DNA from: Macrostomum hystrix
Taxonomy: Eukaryota > Platyhelminthes > Macrostomidae
Assembly (NCBI GenBank): GCA_950097015.1
Contig: CATNEN010000031.1
Coordinates: 3,040,001 to 3,104,000, forward strand
Direction of reading: 5' to 3'
Length of the DNA stretch: 64,000 nucleotides
Shown: positions 33,611-44,150 of the stretch, one piece after another
Layout of the letters: each line of letters opens with the position of its first letter
Position numbering within the stretch: the stretch's first letter is position 1
The notes under the pieces: generated by a model
Database searches by the model: none
What the model was told of the DNA's origin: nothing
Seen by the model: the letters and a program-made list of their open reading frames with translations, nothing else
Program-made: the position numbers and the translations under genes

Positions 33611-34059
33611 CAGGCTCTTTTAAAGCATTTTAATGTGGCCACAAATGTTCTAAATGAAAGTTAGCCAAAAATTTTTATTTTTTTGAATTGAACCAAGGCT
33701 GCTCACTGCCCACCTTAAACAGAGTGGCAACCAGATGGAGGACAAAGGTTCCGCAGGCCTTGATCAAAGGCGCCTCACTTGAATTTAACTTCCTGTGAAA
33801 TTCCCTTCAACTGTCTGAGAATCTCAATAGGTTCTCAATTAGCTTCCAAAAGGAGTCAAGGTCGTCTGTCTGACAGTCCGATGCAAGAAAAGCGGCGCTG
33901 CAAAGAATGGCAGAATAATGAGCACCAATTTGCTGCTGCTAGTTCTAAAAGACCATAGTTAAGAATTTCATAAAAAGAAAGTGAAGTAACGACATGGACA
34001 GCATTTTGTCAGGCTCGAAACTGCACTAGGAAAATTACAATTGAAGTCATCTTGATTGC
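33611..34059. other. unassigned spacer
   Basis: No gene, array or mobile element is recognised. Confidence 0.3.
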
Positions 34060-34416
34060 TGTCAATAGCACTGTCATGGTGATTCTCACTGCCACTGCCA
34101 CTGTCATGGTGATTCTCACTGCCACTGCCACTGTCATGGTGATTCTCACTGCCACTGCCACTGTCATGGTGATTCTCACTGCCACTGCCACTGTCATGGT
34201 GATTCTCACTGCCACTGCCACTGTCATGGTGATTCTCACTGCCACTGCCACTGTCATGGTAATTCTCACTGTCACTGTCATGGTGATTCTCACTGCCACT
34301 GTCATGGTGATTCTCACTGCCACTGCCACTGTCATGGTGATTCTCACTGCCACTGTCATGGTAATTCTCACTGCCACTGTCATGGTGATTCTCACTGCCA
34401 CTGTCATGGTGATTCT
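34060..34416. repeat. minisatellite, 24/30-bp unit, left fragment split by a gypsy insertion
   Basis: Units of CACTGTCATGGTGATTCT plus one or two CACTGC hexamers. The same array resumes at 38968 on the far side of the retrotransposon. The last five bases, ATTCT (34412-34416), are the target-site duplication. Confidence 0.93.
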
Positions 34417-34632
34417 TGTAATAGCTCAAGAGTCAAGCTGTGTGAGGTGCGAAGAAATAGGTGAGCCCTCCAAGTAGGGCGAGACAGTATTTATATATTT
34501 GCCTCAACGTGCAACCGATACGATCAACGTGCGCGTGGGGGGCATGTACATAGTGAGCGAGAGTTAGTGATATGTACATATTAGATTGACCGGCAAAGCG
34601 ATACGTGAGTGCTATTAGACTACGGCATGACA
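34417..34632 (-). repeat. 3' LTR
   Basis: 216 bp, starts TGTAATAGCT and ends CGGCATGACA in plus-strand reading. Contains TATTTATATATTTG, a possible TATA region or processing signal. Matches the 5' LTR along its whole length. Confidence 0.93.
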
Positions 34633-34642
34633 GTCCTCCTCA
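34633..34642 (-). other. polypurine tract
   Basis: Minus-strand TGAGGAGGAC directly next to the 3' LTR, the position and composition of a plus-strand priming site. Confidence 0.6.
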
Positions 34643-34746
34643 AGTGGATGAAAAATTAAGGGAATAAAATGAAAGAAGTAGTAGCAGGCAACAATATAAT
34701 TGTTTTTAGAACAGTCCTTGTAACTTTAGTCTGTCAATCAAGCAAT

Positions 34747-37700
34747 TCAGCTTCTGCGCAGGTCGGGTTCTCTGTAGTTCCTCTCTGGGTCCTTCGCCCG
34801 CCGTGGGTGGAGCCGGGCTGCGACTGGCTCCGTGAGCTCAGGGGCGTCGGGAGGTTCGAGCGGCTGCTGATCGGACTGCTCAGGCTGCCCGGGCAGCCGC
34901 TTGACCTGCGTGGCGTGCCTGCGGCAGACGACGTCGTCGCGCTGCATGAGCAGGGAGTCGCCTTGCACCTCGGCCACGGTCCACGGCGCCGACTCGTAGA
35001 AGGCGTCGGTCTTTTGCCGGGGCTGCTGGCGCCTGAGGACGCGGTCGCCGGCGCGAATGCCGTGGTCGGCGGCTCTGAAGCGTCGGTCGGCGTGCCGCTT
35101 CATAGCCTCCTTGGCCTGTCTGTCGCTGTCGGCAATGGCCGCTCGAGTCGCGTCGACGGGCTGCGAGTGTCGGAGACTCGGGATCACATCGTTGATCTGC
35201 CTGCCAAATAACAGACTGGCCGGCGCGACGCCCGTGGAGCAGTGCGGAGTGCGTCTGTACGCTGCCAGGTACTCGTCCAGGGCCAGTGTCCAGTCCCTGC
35301 CTTCGACGATCGCTGCGCGGATAGCCTTGTTCAGCCCTTGATTGCACCGCTCCGTTGCGCCGTTGGCCTGAGGGTAGAGAGGCGTGATCCGATGGTGCCG
35401 TGCGCCCTGATCCATCAGGAAGCTGCTGAACTCGGCCGATGCGAAGGGTGGGCCATTGTCTGTGGTCACCTTTGTCGGCTGCCCGAAGATGCTAAACCAC
35501 CGGCGTAGCACGTTGATGACGGCGGAGGCGGTGGTGCTGGCCATGACCTCCACGAGCGGGAACCTGGAGAAGTGGTCCGTACAGACGAGCAGCGACTTGC
35601 CGTTTATCGGTCCGAGGAAGTCGAGCCCCAGCTCGAGCCAGGGGCCCTCCGGCAGTTCGGTCGGCTTTAGCGGCGTGGCTTTCGGCGAGGTCTCGCTGGT
35701 GCAGGTCAGGCAGCTGGTGCAGGCTGCTACGTGCGCCTCCACGGATGCTCGCATGCCTGGCCACCAGACCTTCGCTTGCAAGCGGTCGAGCGTTTTTTTG
35801 ACGCCCTGGTGTCCCTGGTGGGCCAGCTGCATGCACCGGTATCGCAGAGTCGTCGGCATGTACAGCTGACTGCCGCGCAGCAGCAGGCCGTTCAGCTCGG
35901 ATAGTTCGTGGGATACGCCATGGAGTCCCTGCAGGCACGTGTCACTCTTGTCCCATTGGTGGCCGCGGATGGCGTGTAGCGCTGCTTGTACCGTGCCGTC
36001 TCGTTCGGAGGCCGCCTTGATTGTGCCCAGGCTGATGGACACCGGAGTGGCAGCTTGGACTGCCGTGGCCACGTAGATCGCGTCCGCCTGCTCGCCGACG
36101 TTGTTTGGTGGCATTGGCAGCGGCTGGCGGCTCAGGACGTCAGACGGGTTGCCGGCGCCGGGCTGGTACACGACCCGAAAGACAAGGTCTTGCAGTCGCA
36201 GCGCCATGCGCTCAATGCGGGGTGGCGGCCGAGACCCCGTGCTGAACAGGGATATCAGCGGCTTGTGGTCGGTGATGACCTTGAAACTGCCACCCCCGCT
36301 GAGGTAGTGGTAGAACTTCAGGCCGCCGTACTTCACCGCGAGGGCCTCTCGCTCCGTCTGGGAGTAGCGCTGCTCGGTCGGGCTGAGGCTGCGGCTCGCG
36401 TATGCCACCGGCCGCGTCGATCCGTCTGGCTGAACTTGGGCAAGGATGGCGCCGACACCCGTGGGGCTGGCGTCCACGATCAGCTGAGTCTGCAGCTCAC
36501 TATTGAAGAATGCCAGCGCGTGGCTGCTGGCGATCGTCTGTTTGATGTCGTTGAATGCGGCCTCTTGCTTTTCGCCCCACGTCCACTCGGCGGCCTGCCT
36601 TGTCAGCTCGCGGAGTGGCCGGGCCCTGTCAGACAGGTTGCTGATGAAGCGCGCTACGAAGGTGACGAGGCCGAGGAAGGAGCGCACCTCGGTTGCGTTG
36701 GTCGGCCGCTTGAAGTTGTTGATGGCCGCTACTTTCTCGGCGCTTGGGTGAATGCCGCATGCAGAGAGCCGCATGGCGAGAAAGTCGACCTCTGGCCGGG
36801 CGAAGCGGCACTTCTTGGGGTTCAACGTGATGTTGCTAGCCTTCAACCGGGCCAGGCAGTCTCGCAGGCGCTGGTTGTGCTCTTCAATGTTTTTCGCGTA
36901 CACCAGGATGTCGTCGTGCACCCAGCGGACGCCGGGGAGGCCACTCAGGACGGAGGTCATCACCCGCTGGAGGATCTCGGAGGCGGATGTGAAGCCCATG
37001 CAGAGCCGGCGCAGCCGCAGGAGCCCGATGGGTGAGGAGAACGTTAGCAGGTCTCTAGACTCCTCGGCGACTTCAATTTGGTGGAAGGCTTTGGCGACGT
37101 CCAGCTCCGAGAAATACGTCGCGCCCGCCATCTCGTCCGTCACCTCTTCGAATGTGGGTATAGGCTGCTTCTCTGGGATGACGTACTTGTTCACCTCGCG
37201 GAGGTCCTGGGTGATGCGAACCTCGCCCTGCTCGGCCTTTGGAACTGCGACCATTCTGGAGCACCAGGCTGTTGGACCACGCACTCGTTCGACGATTCCC
37301 AGTGCCAGTTGATCTTCCAGCTCCTTGATTACAGCATTCCTTAGGTGAACGGGCACTCGGGATGGCGGCTGGCAGACTGGAGTGGCATCCGGCCTGAGCC
37401 TGATAGTGACGCTGACTCCCTTCACGCATCCGATGCCTTGAAAGCAGTCGCTGAATTCCGCCAGGATTGTCTGAAGTTGCAGCTGCTTGGGCAGGTGCTG
37501 GTCCTCACTGCTGGCCGGCTTAGCTAGGCTGGCCACCACCGCAGAGTTCGTGCTGACTTCAGGTCCGACTCTCAGCATGCCGAGCTTTGTGCTGGACGAT
37601 CTTCCGAGAATCGGTGTGCAGTTGCTGCTGATGACGATGAAATTGGCCTGCAATTCGCGGTGGTTCGCTCTGACAGTGAGCGTTGTTTGGCCGGCTGTCT

Positions 37701-38730
37701 TCAGTGGCTCGCTGGCACCAAGCGCAAAGACTGTGGTGCTGGACGGCGAAAGCGGCGTGCCGCGCCGGCAGATTCTGTGGAACGTCGCCATGTCCAACAC
37801 GTTGCAGCTCGCTCCGCTGTCGATCAGTGTGCGGACCGGACTGCCGTTGATTCTGATGACGAACTTGGCGCTGTCGTCCTTGCCGCTGAGCGTGCAGAAC
37901 ACCTCGTTGGGTGGTTGGTCGGCTGACTGGTCCTGCTCGGGCTGCAGTGAGTTAATCTTCGAGCGGCTGCTGAGGCAGGCCTTGGCCAGATGGTTGGCCT
38001 TGCCGCAGCTGCTGCATCGCTTGCCTTGCGCCCTGCTGCAGCTCTTGTGGCCCAGCTCGCCGCACCGGATGCACTTAGCAAATTGCTGCGACTCACGCGA
38101 AGGTTCCGGCAGCGGGTGGCGCTGGCGGCGCAGTTGCGCCACTTCCTCAGAGGCTGCCGCTGTCCTGGTCATGATGGCCGCCTGCTTCTCTGCTGCCTCG
38201 TGCGTCCTGGCCAGCTGGAGAGTGTCCGACAGGCTGATGTTGGGGATATTCAGCAGGCGCTTCCTCAGTGACTCGCTGCGACAGCTGGCCACGATTTGGT
38301 CCCTGATGAGCGACTGGCGGAGACCCTCGAACTTGCAGGTTTCCGAGGCGCTCCACAGTCTGCTGTGCCAAGCGTCTATGGATTCGCCTTCTTCCTGGAG
38401 ACAGTGGCGAAACTGGTATCGAATGAAGACGACGTTATCGCGGCCTTGGAAGTGCGTGCTGAACTGTGCGATCAGCTGGTCGACCGTGGGCTCGGCTGCG
38501 GGCTCGCCTTCTTGTTGCTGCGACTGGGTGGCGATCTCGTTGTACAGGTCGCTCACTTCTTTGCCTGCCGTATACAGAAGGATCTGGCGTTTCTGCGTCT
38601 CATCTTTGATGCCGGTTGCCGCCAGGTACCGCAGAAGGTTGGTCGACCACTCCTGCCAGCGCTTGCTTACAGAGTGAGGGTCGTCTCTGATGCTAAAGTG
38701 GGCTGGTGGAGGCAGTTGTAGGAAGGCCAT
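34747..38730 (-). CDS. gag-pol polyprotein of Ty3/gypsy element
   Basis: One frame of 1327 residues from ATG 38730. It is open seven codons further up, but that stretch overlaps the primer site. Order: Gag N-terminus; two CCHC-type knuckles around residues 218-250 (CIRCGELGHKSC, CSSCGKANHLAKAC); aspartic protease RTLIDSGASCNVLD at about 300; reverse transcriptase with FSELDVAKAFHQI and a VHDD catalytic box (Tyr of the usual YxDD replaced); RNase H with LIVDASPTGVGA and ITDHKPL; integrase with an HHCC zinc module (HQGHQGVKK...CTSC), LDFLGPINGKSLLVCTDHFS, TDNGPPF and the PLYPQANGATERCNQ region holding the catalytic Glu. Gag and Pol are fused in one frame. Pol-type order with integrase last places it in Metaviridae; I do not assign a clade. 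It appears intact. Confidence 0.95.
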   Translation of the reverse strand: MAFLQLPPPAHFSIRDDPHSVSKRWQEWSTNLLRYLAATGIKDETQKRQILLYTAGKEVSDLYNEIATQSQQQEGEPAAEPTVDQLIAQFSTHFQGRDNVVFIRYQFRHCLQEEGESIDAWHSRLWSASETCKFEGLRQSLIRDQIVASCRSESLRKRLLNIPNISLSDTLQLARTHEAAEKQAAIMTRTAAASEEVAQLRRQRHPLPEPSRESQQFAKCIRCGELGHKSCSRAQGKRCSSCGKANHLAKACLSSRSKINSLQPEQDQSADQPPNEVFCTLSGKDDSAKFVIRINGSPVRTLIDSGASCNVLDMATFHRICRRGTPLSPSSTTVFALGASEPLKTAGQTTLTVRANHRELQANFIVISSNCTPILGRSSSTKLGMLRVGPEVSTNSAVVASLAKPASSEDQHLPKQLQLQTILAEFSDCFQGIGCVKGVSVTIRLRPDATPVCQPPSRVPVHLRNAVIKELEDQLALGIVERVRGPTAWCSRMVAVPKAEQGEVRITQDLREVNKYVIPEKQPIPTFEEVTDEMAGATYFSELDVAKAFHQIEVAEESRDLLTFSSPIGLLRLRRLCMGFTSASEILQRVMTSVLSGLPGVRWVHDDILVYAKNIEEHNQRLRDCLARLKASNITLNPKKCRFARPEVDFLAMRLSACGIHPSAEKVAAINNFKRPTNATEVRSFLGLVTFVARFISNLSDRARPLRELTRQAAEWTWGEKQEAAFNDIKQTIASSHALAFFNSELQTQLIVDASPTGVGAILAQVQPDGSTRPVAYASRSLSPTEQRYSQTEREALAVKYGGLKFYHYLSGGGSFKVITDHKPLISLFSTGSRPPPRIERMALRLQDLVFRVVYQPGAGNPSDVLSRQPLPMPPNNVGEQADAIYVATAVQAATPVSISLGTIKAASERDGTVQAALHAIRGHQWDKSDTCLQGLHGVSHELSELNGLLLRGSQLYMPTTLRYRCMQLAHQGHQGVKKTLDRLQAKVWWPGMRASVEAHVAACTSCLTCTSETSPKATPLKPTELPEGPWLELGLDFLGPINGKSLLVCTDHFSRFPLVEVMASTTASAVINVLRRWFSIFGQPTKVTTDNGPPFASAEFSSFLMDQGARHHRITPLYPQANGATERCNQGLNKAIRAAIVEGRDWTLALDEYLAAYRRTPHCSTGVAPASLLFGRQINDVIPSLRHSQPVDATRAAIADSDRQAKEAMKRHADRRFRAADHGIRAGDRVLRRQQPRQKTDAFYESAPWTVAEVQGDSLLMQRDDVVCRRHATQVKRLPGQPEQSDQQPLEPPDAPELTEPVAARLHPRRAKDPERNYREPDLRRS

Positions 38731-38736
38731 GGTTCG

Positions 38737-38750
38737 GCCTTGCGACGCCA
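38737..38750 (-). other. primer-binding site
   Basis: Minus-strand TGGCGTCGCAAGGC begins one base inside the 5' LTR and starts with TGG, complementary to a tRNA 3' CCA end. The priming tRNA is not identified. The gag ATG lies only 21 bases from the LTR. Confidence 0.55.
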
Positions 38751-38751
38751 A

Positions 38752-38967
38752 TGTAATAGCTCAAGAGTCAAGCTGTGTGAGGTGCGAAGAAATAGGTGAG
38801 CCCTCCAAGTAGGGCGAGACAGTATTTATATATTTGCCTCAACGTGCAACCGATACGATCAACGTGCGCGTGGGGGGCATGTACATAGTGAGCGAGAGTT
38901 AGTGATATGTACATATTAGATTGACCGGCAAAGCGATACGTGAGTGCTATTAGACTACGGCATGACA
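38752..38967 (-). repeat. 5' LTR
   Basis: 216 bp, appears identical to the 3' LTR at 34417-34632; promoter side of the element because gag-pol runs on the minus strand. Confidence 0.93.
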
Positions 38968-40375
38968 ATTCTCACTGCCACTGTCATGGTGATTCTCACT
39001 GCCACTGCCACTGTCATGGTGATTCTCACTGCCACTGTCATGGTGATTCTCACTGCCACTGCCACTGTCATGGTGATTCTCACTGCCACTGTCATGGTGA
39101 TTCTCACTGCCACTGCCACTGTCATGGTGATTCTCACTGCCACTGTCATGGTGATTCTCACTGTCACTGTCATGGTGATTCTCACTGTCACTGCCATGGT
39201 GATTCTCATTGTCACTGCCATGGTGATTCTCACTGCCACTGCCACTGTCATGGTGATTCTCACTGCCACTGCCACTGTCATGGTGATTCTCACTGCCACT
39301 GCCACTGTCATGGTGATTCTCACTGCCACTGCCACTGTCATGGTGATTCTCACTGCCACTGCCACTGTCATGGTGATTCTCACTGCCACTGTCATGGTGA
39401 TTCTCACTGCCACTGCCACTGTCATGGTGATTCTCACTGCCACTGTCATGGTAATTCTCACTGCCACTGTCATGGTGATTCTCACTGCCACTGCCACTGT
39501 CATGGTGATTCTCACTGCCACTGTCATGGTGATTCTCACTGCCACTGCCACTGTCATGGTGATTCTCACTGCCACTGTCATGGTGATTCTCACTGCCACT
39601 GCCACTGTCATGGTAATTCTCACTGCCACTGTCATGGTGATTCTCACTGTCACTGCCATGGTGATTCTCATTGTCACTGCCATGGTGATTCTCATTGTCA
39701 CTGCCATGGTGATTCTCATTGTCACTGCCATGGTGATTCTCATTGTCACTGCCATGGTGATTCTCATTGTCAGTGTCACTGCCATGGTGATTCTCATTGT
39801 CAGTGTCACTGCCATGGTGATTCTCACTGTCACTGCCATGGTGATTCTCATTGTCACTGCCATGGTGATTCTCACTGTCACTGTCATGGTGATTCTCACT
39901 GTCACTGTCATGGTGATTCTCATTGTCAGTGTCACTGCCATGGTGATTCTCATTGTCAGTGTCACTGCCATGGTGATTCTCATTGTCAGTGTCACTGCCA
40001 TGGTGATTCTCATTGTCAGTGTCACTGCCATGGTGATTCTCATTGTCACTGCCATGGTGATTCTCATTGTCAGTGTCACTGCCATGGTGATTCTCATTGT
40101 CACTGCCATGGTGATTCTCATTGTCAGTGTCACTGCCATGGTGATTCTCATTGTCACTGTCATGGTGATTCTCACTGTCACTGTCATGGTGATTCTCACT
40201 GTCACTGTCACTGTCATGGTGATTCTCATTGTCAGTGTCACTGCCATGGTGATTCTCATTGTCACTGCCATGGTGATTCTCATTGTCACTGCCATGGTGA
40301 TTCTCACTGTCACTGCCATGGTGATTCTCATTGTCACTGCCATGGTGATTCTCATTGTCAGTGTCACTGTCAGTG
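38968..40375. repeat. minisatellite, 24/30-bp unit, right fragment (1.4 kb)
   Basis: Continuation of the array at 34060. The left half uses CACTGCCACTGTCATGG units like the other fragment. The right half uses CATTGTCACTGCCATGG and GTCAGTGTCACTGCC variants, so variants are spatially sorted. Four frames stay open for about 480-500 codons because units are multiples of 3 without stops. Confidence 0.93.
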
Positions 40376-41104
40376 TCCCTTGGCACCGAGTTAAATTTAT
40401 TAATCCAAGCGCCGGGGCAAATGCGTTCTCTAAAACTGCCAAAAATTCGCTAGAGATAAAGTAAAGAAAGTGAATTCGACAGCGCTAGTTGGCGAGAATT
40501 ATCGAACAGCGAGTGGCTATGCCTGCGCTCGGCGAAGCGCGTCGAAGTACTTTAGTCGGCTTCGGCGCCACTCGAAAGTTAAGGAAAGCCGGACCTATGC
40601 TTTGGTTGCCGCATGCGTGGACCTAACGAGGCGAGCCTGTGGCTTCCTTCATCTGAGATCTTTCAGGCCATCCTTGTCCCACCCCCGTATCCGGGTACTC
40701 GACCTGCGAGCCGCGCTCTCATCGACCTCAACGCTACCGTGGGAGTTCTGCCCAGCCCCTTGTTTGGGGAGGCCAGCCAGCGGCAGCAGATGAGGCGTGA
40801 CCGAGCAAGCTTACACACTTAGCGTCTGATTGCCCCAAGCCTTGGGACACGATTCCGTCCTTTAGACCATGAATTTCTATTCTTATTTTGGAATTTCAAA
40901 TTGTTGCGTGTCTTGCAGAGACAAGTCACATTTATGCAAGAGAGAATCAAGAAAAAAATTTCTGGCTGTGATTGAAATTGAAAAACATCCGGAAATTAAA
41001 ATTTTGCGTGACTTCTTTAACTGTTATTGCATCTGGCACCGCTACTAGCAGCGCATTCTGTAAGCTCATTTTTCCAGTGCCTCGTTCTGCTGTGAAGCTC
41101 TGTT
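40376..41104. other. unassigned sequence, part GC-rich
   Basis: 40470-40830 is GC-rich and carries short overlapping open frames (107 and 69 codons). It may be a fragment of a mobile element, but no motif is recognisable. Confidence 0.3.
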
Positions 41105-41445
41105 TTCGTGCGTCATTCTGTCAGTGTGACATTCTGTCAGTGAGTCATTCTGTTAGTGTGACATTCTGTCAGTGAGTCATTCTGTTAGTGTGACATTCTG
41201 TCAGTGAGTCATTCTGTTAGTGTGACATTCTGTCATTGAGTCATTCTGTTAGTGTGACATTCTGTCATTGAGTCATTCTGTTAGTGAGTCATTCTGTCAT
41301 TGAGTCATTCTGTTAGTGAGTCATTCTGTCAGTGTGACATTCTGTCAGTGAGTCATTCTGTTAGTGTGTCATTCTGTCAGTGTGTCATTCTGTCAGTGTG
41401 TCATTCTGTCAGTGAGTCATTCTGTCAGTGTGTCATTCGGTCACT
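41105..41445. repeat. minisatellite, 16-bp unit, about 21 copies
   Basis: Unit CATTCTGTCAGTGTGA with TTAGTGAGT and CATTGAGT variants. Confidence 0.9.
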
Positions 41446-41879
41446 CGGCATTCGGCAGCAGACAGCACTGACGAGTCTGCCTTATCTTCTGACCAATATC
41501 CTGATTCGAAGGGTCTAGCCATCCCGCAAATGTCCGGTTCCTTGGCAGCCAGGCAGCCAATGGCAGTGTCCCTATTCGTGTAGAAACTACATGGGATTCG
41601 CCTGTTTAAAATATAAAGAATTAGCCAGAGCTTTACCATGAGAATACTTTTCTAGGCACACGAGTCGTTTTATAATTCAAATTCGGTAAGTTTCATTTGA
41701 TTTTATAGAATTTAACAAAAACTTAGTTGAGAAAAAATCTACGCTAAGTTTGCTCGCCTATCTAGCCAAATCAGTCTACAAGCTTGGATAGTACCTGTGA
41801 TAATTTAACTCTGCTTTGTAACTTTTTAGAGTGACTCTCCGAGATTTTCTTTCTGTTGGTTGGCATCACAGATTCAAAA
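41446..41879. other. unassigned spacer
   Basis: No gene, array or mobile element is recognised. Confidence 0.3.
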
Positions 41880-42340
41880 GGTCCTAACAAGATTCTCCAG
41901 AGATCCCAAAAGTCCTCACTAGATCTTCCAAGGATCCTTGCAAGATCCTGACAAGATCCTCATAATATACTCACAAAATCCTCCAAGAATCCCTCACAAG
42001 ATCCTCACAAAATCCTCACAAAATCCTCCAAAAATCCCTCACAAGATCCTCACAAGGTCCTAACAATTTCCTCACAAAATCTCTCAAAAGATCCTCACAA
42101 TATCTTCCCAAGATCCTTCCAAGATCCTCAAAAAATCCTCACAAGATCCTCACAAAATCTCTCTAAAGATCTTCACAAGATCCTCACAATATCCTCACGA
42201 AATCCCTCAAAAGATCCTCACAAAATCCTTCAAAATATATTTTCAAGATCTTCACAATATCCTCACAAAATCTCTAAAAAAATCCTCACAATATCTTCCC
42301 AAGACCTTCCAAGATCCTCGAAAGATCCTCAGAGGACTAA
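41880..42340. repeat. degenerate short-unit repeat, about 10-12 bp
   Basis: Irregular copies of GATCCTCACAA and AATCCTCACAA with AGATCTTCC variants. Older and more diverged than the neighbouring arrays. Confidence 0.8.
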
Positions 42341-43659
42341 AGCCAAAAGGCCAATAAAGTCGCATTTGCGCATTAGACAATGCGAGAGCCCTACTAACTT
42401 GTGCCCGCTTGCGCCGCGGCGATCCGGCTTAGGGGCGGCTATAATGATAGGATCCGTTAGGATAATCGCAGCAACCTGCGGCAGCCAGTTAATTAGAGGA
42501 AAGAGAAGCCTTCCTTCTCCCCGTCAGACGTAAGATTGTAGCGGGTGCGCTTCAGCGCACTTTTCCCAGCTCCTCCACCTCTGGGGAGATTCGAGCGGAG
42601 GCGGGAAGCAAAAATCAGCTGGCAAAGATTGAGCTTGGAAGATGTGGGAAGAATCAGGAAAATTAGAGGATTCCGATGCCCTCCGCTGAGGGTTTCGATT
42701 TGAGACAGGGAGTGCTCAGCCACGGACACGGCAAATTCTAAGAAATCGGAGCTGCTGGCCTCACTAAATATAGCTCCAGACACAGAGGCCAGCAGGCATT
42801 GCAAAGTGGTCTTCGCAATGTCACTCTGAGCTTGTCTAGTTACTATTATCATTAATTCTTGGATTTGGTTGATGAGCTCTGGGAGGTCCAATTTACTGGC
42901 TTGTCCCAAATTCAAATCCCGGATCTCCAGACTCAGATAAAAGTTCAGCCACAGGCGGCTATAGGTATCCAATTAGCCGCTATGCCGGCAGTGGAAGGAA
43001 ATCGGAGGCGCTGCCTTAGTTAACGCCCGGACTGCGCTAAAGCTGTCAAAATTGAGTGACAAGTCATCATGGAAAGCACTTGGGATAAGCTACGGCCGTC
43101 AGTTCGCTAAGCATGAGCGGAAACAGAAGTCTGCAGGTTTCTTAATCTCCAGTTCTAAGAGAGGGTGTGTGAAAAATTCATTAGGACTGGCAAGTAGGCG
43201 TTGAAAAGTCTAGACGTTTGCGGTATTTGGTATGTTCAGGCATCTGGCACATGCCAGGAAGACTCTAACGAGCTAAAGTTAGGGTGGCGCATTGTTGGCC
43301 TATGCTCGCAACAATGTTGCTACGCTCCCAATTCCATTAGACTCTGGAGTGGGATAGATAATTGAATTGGCCTTGGCGGAGTCACCGAAAAGTCCATTAT
43401 TGAAGCCGTGGGATAATAAGTTTGTTATAATTAAAAATATCTGAGAGTTAGGGCGCACGCCAAACTTAAAAATACTATTAGCTATTTTGCGCTGCAATGT
43501 AATGCAAAATATTTTAGCAATTGTTCTAGTCGAGATGGACAAGATAGATGTATAGATAGTACCGTCAAAGATACTCGTAAAAGTACATAAAATAATTAAA
43601 TAGTCCCACAACTCGCAGATAAAAACCCAATTTAATGACAGACAAACAGACACGAAACT
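42341..43659. other. unassigned sequence
   Basis: Mixed-GC DNA. A minus-strand open frame at 42493-42972 starts at TTG with its first ATG far inside, and matches nothing known, so I do not call it a gene. Confidence 0.3.
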
Positions 43660-44150
43660 TCAGACATCTCACAGACAGACACCTCACGGAGGACAGACAC
43701 CTCACAGACAGACACCTCATAGACAGACACCTCATAGACAGACACCTCACAGACACCTCACGGACAGACACCTCATAGACAGACACCTCACGTACAGACA
43801 CCTCACAGACAAACACCTCACGGACAGACACCTCATAGACAGACACCTCACAGACACCTCACGGACAGACACCTCATAGACAGAAACCTCACGTACAGAC
43901 ACCTCACAGACAAACACCTCACGGACACCTCACGGAGAGACACCTCACAGACAAACACCTCACGGACACCTCACGGACAGACACCTCATAGACAGACACC
44001 TCACGGACAGACACCTCACAGACAGACACTTCACGGACAGACGCCTCACGGACAGACACCTCATAGACAGACACTTCACGGACAGACGCCTCACGGACAG
44101 ACACCTCATAGACAGACACCTCATAGACAGACACCTCACGGACGGAGCAC
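43660..44150. repeat. minisatellite, 15-bp unit, about 32 copies
   Basis: Unit CAGACACCTCATAGA with CACGGA and CACAGA variants and some shortened copies. The 15-bp unit yields a spurious SVYEV-type pentapeptide frame on the minus strand. Confidence 0.9.

Larger units (their letters stand above)
34417..38967 (-). mobile_element. full-length Ty3/gypsy LTR retrotransposon (4551 bp)
   Basis: Two 216-bp LTRs (34417-34632 and 38752-38967) look identical base for base and have TG...CA ends. They bound one long gag-pol frame on the minus strand. A 5-bp target duplication ATTCT flanks the element (34412-34416 and 38968-38972). Identical LTRs and an open coding region indicate very recent insertion. 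No env-like frame is seen. Confidence 0.95.

Noticed and set aside
35986-38677. Long plus-strand frames opposite the retrotransposon
   Set aside because: Shadows of the gag-pol frame; only the minus strand shows protease, reverse transcriptase, RNase H and integrase motifs in order.
38940-40464. Four overlapping frames of about 480-506 codons (HCHCHGDS, VMVILTA and similar)
   Set aside because: They occur on both strands at once and consist only of the minisatellite. No coding signal distinguishes one from another.
40470-40830. GC-rich 107-codon frame or structural RNA
   Set aside because: No recognisable protein or RNA motif and overlapping alternatives in other frames; left unassigned.
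42493-42972. 159-codon minus-strand frame
   Set aside because: Begins at TTG with the first ATG well inside, shows no domain, and lies in a repeat-rich spacer. A chance frame is the simpler explanation.
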